A stretch of DNA of 8,635 bases from positions 1 through 8,635 of the forward strand of contig JAJDEE010000484.1 in NCBI GenBank assembly GCA_029259975.1. Reading direction: 5' to 3'. Below are positions 6,600 through 8,635 of this stretch, one piece after another (position 1 is the first letter of the stretch; every line of letters starts with the position of its first letter). Position numbers and translations under genes: made by a program. Source of the stretch: Planctomycetota bacterium (lineage in GTDB: Bacteria > Planctomycetota > Planctomycetia > Pirellulales > Lacipirellulaceae). Under the pieces are notes generated by a model. It saw nothing but the letters and a program-made list of their open reading frames with translations, searched no databases and was not told where the DNA came from.

Positions 6600-6639
6600 T
6601 AACTTTCAACATCAATCAAAAAACTGAGGAAACAATACT

Positions 6640-7335
6640 ATGAAAAATTACTTCGTTAAATCTTTGGTCGCCGTATTTACTCTGACTTTTATTTCGTCCG
6701 CTCATGCAGACGTTGACTTGAATGTCATTCAGCAGGCGAGTCCTAATCCCGCATTTGATGTCTTCCTAGTGCAAGCAACTGCCACTGCTGGCGACTTAGT
6801 TGCGAGTTTCAAGGATCTGAGCATAAGCGGTGTGCATAATATCACCGAGAACGCGGCCGGTGGCGGCCAGAGTACGAGCCTCGATTCGATTGGCGGCACG
6901 TTCTGGAACCCCAACTGGTCCGCGTTGGACACGCATCTGCTGTTGGATTTATCAGGCTCGAACCTGACAACAAGTCCTGGTTTCGCTATTGGCGAAACAA
7001 ATGACGGGACGAATCCTGGTGGTTTGACTGCAACGGAACTTGAGGGTCCGAGCCCATTTGGATCATTTGGTGGTGGTGCAGGCATGGGTAGCCTGAGTTT
7101 CAGTGTTAACACTGACCAGATCACGCTGCTCGCACCTCGTCCCACAACGTTTGACTTGATGCAGGTTGTCGTTCCCGCTGGTGGCATCGCGTTTCTTAAT
7201 GTCGTCTCCGAAAGCGATCAGCTTGTGGTAGATACTATTTCTCAGTTCCCGGTTACCGCCATCCCAGAGCCAACTAGCCTTGTCCTTGCTGGGCTTGGTT
7301 TGATTGGTTTCGTTGGAACTCGTCGCCGTAGCTAG
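6640..7335 (+). CDS. PEP-CTERM protein, second of a paralogue pair
   Basis: This 231-residue protein is a close relative of the product of 4693-5376, about 70% identical by eye from QQASPNPAFDVFLV through to the IPEP motif, with a single one-residue gap in the first two thirds. It has a signal peptide at about 1-23 (MKNYFVKS, hydrophobic core, ending AHA). The unassigned family region includes GGTFWNP, LDTHLLLDLS and TDQITLLAPRP, and the PEP-CTERM tail is IPEP, a hydrophobic helix, then TRRRS. The signal peptide and tail differ far more from the paralogue than the core does. The ATG has TGAGGA (6625-6630) about 10 nt upstream. Unlike its paralogue it sits behind a long non-coding stretch with its own promoter (6024-6051), and a terminator follows, so it is probably transcribed alone. 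It is predicted to be exported and processed by an exosortase; function unknown. Confidence 0.9.
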   Translation: MKNYFVKSLVAVFTLTFISSAHADVDLNVIQQASPNPAFDVFLVQATATAGDLVASFKDLSISGVHNITENAAGGGQSTSLDSIGGTFWNPNWSALDTHLLLDLSGSNLTTSPGFAIGETNDGTNPGGLTATELEGPSPFGSFGGGAGMGSLSFSVNTDQITLLAPRPTTFDLMQVVVPAGGIAFLNVVSESDQLVVDTISQFPVTAIPEPTSLVLAGLGLIGFVGTRRRS

Positions 7336-7395
7336 ATAACTGACAGCTAATCGCGGCTGGCTTTGTTGCTAGCTAGCGGTGAGCATTGAAAACTT

Positions 7396-7432
7396 AAAAG
7401 AGCCTCTGGCATCTGCTGGAGGCTCTTTTTTT
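7396..7432 (+). terminator. intrinsic terminator after the third PEP-CTERM gene
   Basis: AAAAGAGCCTC (7396-7406) pairs with GAGGCTCTTTT (7419-7429), 11 bp, with a further T-G pair possible at the loop side. The T-run continues through 7432. The A-rich left arm also gives some bidirectional character. It begins 60 nt after the stop codon. Confidence 0.9.
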
Positions 7433-7500
7433 GCGCTGATAGGCAGGCAAACGATAACGTCCGCGTGTGTGTTGGATTTTTAACAGAAATAGGGTTGCTT

Positions 7501-7544
7501 GATCACCTCCAGTGTAAGAACCTAAAGGATTCGCCTAAAGGCGA
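7501..7544 (+). promoter_or_regulatory. 16S-tail-like sequence and small hairpin before rsmG
   Basis: GATCACCTCC (7501-7510) equals the anti-Shine-Dalgarno end of bacterial 16S rRNA. It is followed by CCTAAAGG twice (7521-7528, 7534-7541), the second within a hairpin TCGCC/GGCGA (7531-7544, loop TAAA). The group lies about 80-125 nt upstream of rsmG in its probable leader. The sequence matches are direct; any regulatory role is speculation. Confidence 0.3.
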
Positions 7545-7625
7545 GGGTTTTAGACCCGTCGCAAGGACAATAATTCTCTCACCAAAGCTCCGCCCTCGCC
7601 CGAAAGTTCCCCTTTGACCGACGAA

Positions 7626-8270
7626 ATGCCTCCCACACTTGCCGCTACACTTGACGAGTATCAAATCGCACTCCCTCCCCAGCAGGTCGAGCTGCTCGAT
7701 CGCTATCGCGAGGTGCTTTGGCGATGGAACGAGCAACTCAACCTCACGCGGCATGTCACGATCGAAAAGTTTGTCGGACGCGACGTGGTCGATAGCTTGC
7801 AGCTAGCCGAGCAACTTGGCCAGGGCGAGCGAGTCCTTGATATTGGCACTGGTGGTGGCGTCCCAGGATTGATCCTGGCCATATGTCGTCCCGACTTGAA
7901 AGTAAGCGTCTGCGACTCGACGCAGAAAAAAGCCAAGGTCGTCCAAGCAATCATCGAAGAACTCAGCCTGCCCGTCCGAGTCTACGGCTGCCGCGCAGAG
8001 GAAGTTTTGCAGCTTCAAACCTTCGACACCCTCGTAGCTCGCGGTGTTGCGGCGCTAGCAAAAATCCTGTATTGGCTAACTCCACATTGGGACGCCTTTG
8101 ACCGCCTACTCCTCATCAAAGGTCAACGTTGGGTCGAAGAAAGAGGCGAAGCTAGGCACCGGGGCCTGATGAAACAAATCGATCTACGCAAAGTGGCCAG
8201 CTACGAAACCCGCGGCAACGACTCCGAGAGTGTGATCCTGATGCTACAAATCAAGCAACTCGACGACTGA
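7626..8270 (+). CDS. rsmG: 16S rRNA (guanine-527 N7) methyltransferase
   Basis: RsmG (GidB) transfers a methyl group from S-adenosylmethionine to N7 of G527 in the 530 loop of 16S rRNA; its loss is linked to low-level streptomycin resistance in several bacteria. The 214-residue product matches the usual size of about 207-240. Counting from this ATG, the N-terminal helices hold WRWNEQLNLT (33-42), followed by the SAM-binding motif VLDIGTGGGVPG (71-82) in a Rossmann fold. Also present are VCDST (95-99, the acidic residue after strand 2), the family motif ARG (138-140) and IKGQ (164-167). No Shine-Dalgarno is visible. An in-frame TTG at 7614 would add four residues and cannot be excluded. The frame is open back to the TAG at 7551 but with no better start. 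It stands alone here, without the mnmG or parA genes often found beside it. Confidence 0.95.
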   Translation: MPPTLAATLDEYQIALPPQQVELLDRYREVLWRWNEQLNLTRHVTIEKFVGRDVVDSLQLAEQLGQGERVLDIGTGGGVPGLILAICRPDLKVSVCDSTQKKAKVVQAIIEELSLPVRVYGCRAEEVLQLQTFDTLVARGVAALAKILYWLTPHWDAFDRLLLIKGQRWVEERGEARHRGLMKQIDLRKVASYETRGNDSESVILMLQIKQLDD

Positions 8271-8480
8271 TTCTTAGGATAATAGCGGGATTTCTGGTGG
8301 GATAGCATTAAGGCTAGTATAGGCAGCCGTTGGGGGATAGCGAAATTGCCCTCGCCTGCATAAACTTAGTTCAGAGATCGACTGCCTTGGAGCTGGCGGA
8401 TAGCTCGCTTTCGAGGGGAGTTTTCTGTTTTTTACCGTGCTCGATCTAACTGCCCATACAACTACGATTGGAGAACAGAC
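8271..8480. other. intergenic region rsmG to DUF3467 gene
   Basis: No gene is seen in these 210 nt, and no strong terminator follows rsmG. A weak stem CTCG/CGAG just before GTTTTCTGTTTTTT (about 8404-8436) is too short to call. The minus-strand frame 8274-8537 overlaps the next gene's start and looks random. Confidence 0.4.
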
Positions 8481-8635
8481 ATGGCTGACGAACCAAAAGA
8501 AGCTACCGAAAAACCACAAGCTGTCGCAGATGACCAAAAGCAGCAGGGTCAGCGCGTCGAAGTGGATGACTCTCTCGCGACCTGCTCCTACGCGAATTTC
8601 TGCCGAGTGACTGGCACACCCGAAGAGCTGATCAT
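8481..8635 (+). CDS. DUF3467 family protein, N-terminal part
   Basis: The first 51 codons are present and the gene runs off the window. The start is a clear ATG with GGAG (8470-8473) 7 nt upstream. The N-terminus is a charged, probably disordered stretch rich in Glu, Lys and Gln (residues 2-24). The family core then begins: VEVDDSLATCSYANFCRVTG (26-45) followed by TPEELI. The pattern of DDS, YANF and GTPEE is what I know of DUF3467, a small bacterial family of unknown function common in planctomycetes. There is no signal peptide, so it is likely cytoplasmic. It follows rsmG by 210 nt on the same strand, probably as a separate unit. Confidence 0.8.
   Translation, partial: MADEPKEATEKPQAVADDQKQQGQRVEVDDSLATCSYANFCRVTGTPEELI

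Larger units (their letters stand above)
5453..6639. other. 1.2-kb stretch without a convincing gene
   Basis: No open frame here has both a plausible start and family-like content. The plus-strand frame 5519-5755 is arginine-rich and runs into a palindrome. The frame 5798-6061 has no ribosome site and overlaps a promoter. Supported contents are the palindrome at 5729-5764, the promoter at 6024-6051 and a hairpin at 6581-6599. A hairpin AGAGCC/GGCTCT is at 6335-6350. Frames 6116-6292 and 6270-6476 read like pieces of a decayed protein gene (hydrophobic, then charged), broken by a frame change and an in-frame TAA at 6357; this is weak evidence. Confidence 0.5.

Overview
This window looks like a chromosomal segment from a Planctomycetota bacterium, probably of the Pirellulales type. 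The evidence is three secreted proteins ending in PEP-CTERM sorting signals (one also carrying dockerin-like calcium repeats), a DUF3467 protein, and thrS followed by infC on one strand amid long non-coding gaps. The lineage is inferred from gene content; no rRNA is present to confirm it.

Layout. On the minus strand, thrS (731-2782, threonyl-tRNA synthetase) is followed by infC (81-587, translation initiation factor IF-3), the conserved start of the bacterial thrS-infC-rpmI-rplT cluster; the rest would lie beyond base 1. infC has no ATG, GTG or TTG that gives a full-length product. Its only sensible start is an ATC behind a good Shine-Dalgarno sequence, with a three-codon ATG-GCC-CCT-TAG mini-ORF overlapping that ribosome site. 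The thrS upstream region has a plausible promoter, a 16-nt-period tandem repeat inside the predicted leader, and further repeats and a perfect hairpin upstream.

On the plus strand are three PEP-CTERM protein genes. The first (3729-4556) has two dockerin-like repeats before the sorting signal. The second (4693-5376) and third (6640-7335) are close paralogues of each other, about 70% identical over the mature region by eye. Good intrinsic terminators follow the second and third genes. The third gene sits behind about 1.2 kb without a convincing gene; this gap holds a REP-like palindrome, a strong sigma70-type promoter predicting a leader of nearly 600 nt, and a possible decayed ORF. All three proteins should be exported and handled by an exosortase/PEP-CTERM system at the cell surface; no exosortase gene is in the window.

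At the right end are rsmG (7626-8270, 16S rRNA m7G527 methyltransferase) and the first 51 codons of a DUF3467 protein (8481 to the end). So the window joins translation genes (thrS, infC, rsmG) with an inserted-looking block of surface-protein genes. No CRISPR array, tRNA, rRNA or intact mobile element was found. The points most worth following up are the infC start, the thrS leader repeat, the duplicated PEP-CTERM pair and the long leader of its second member.
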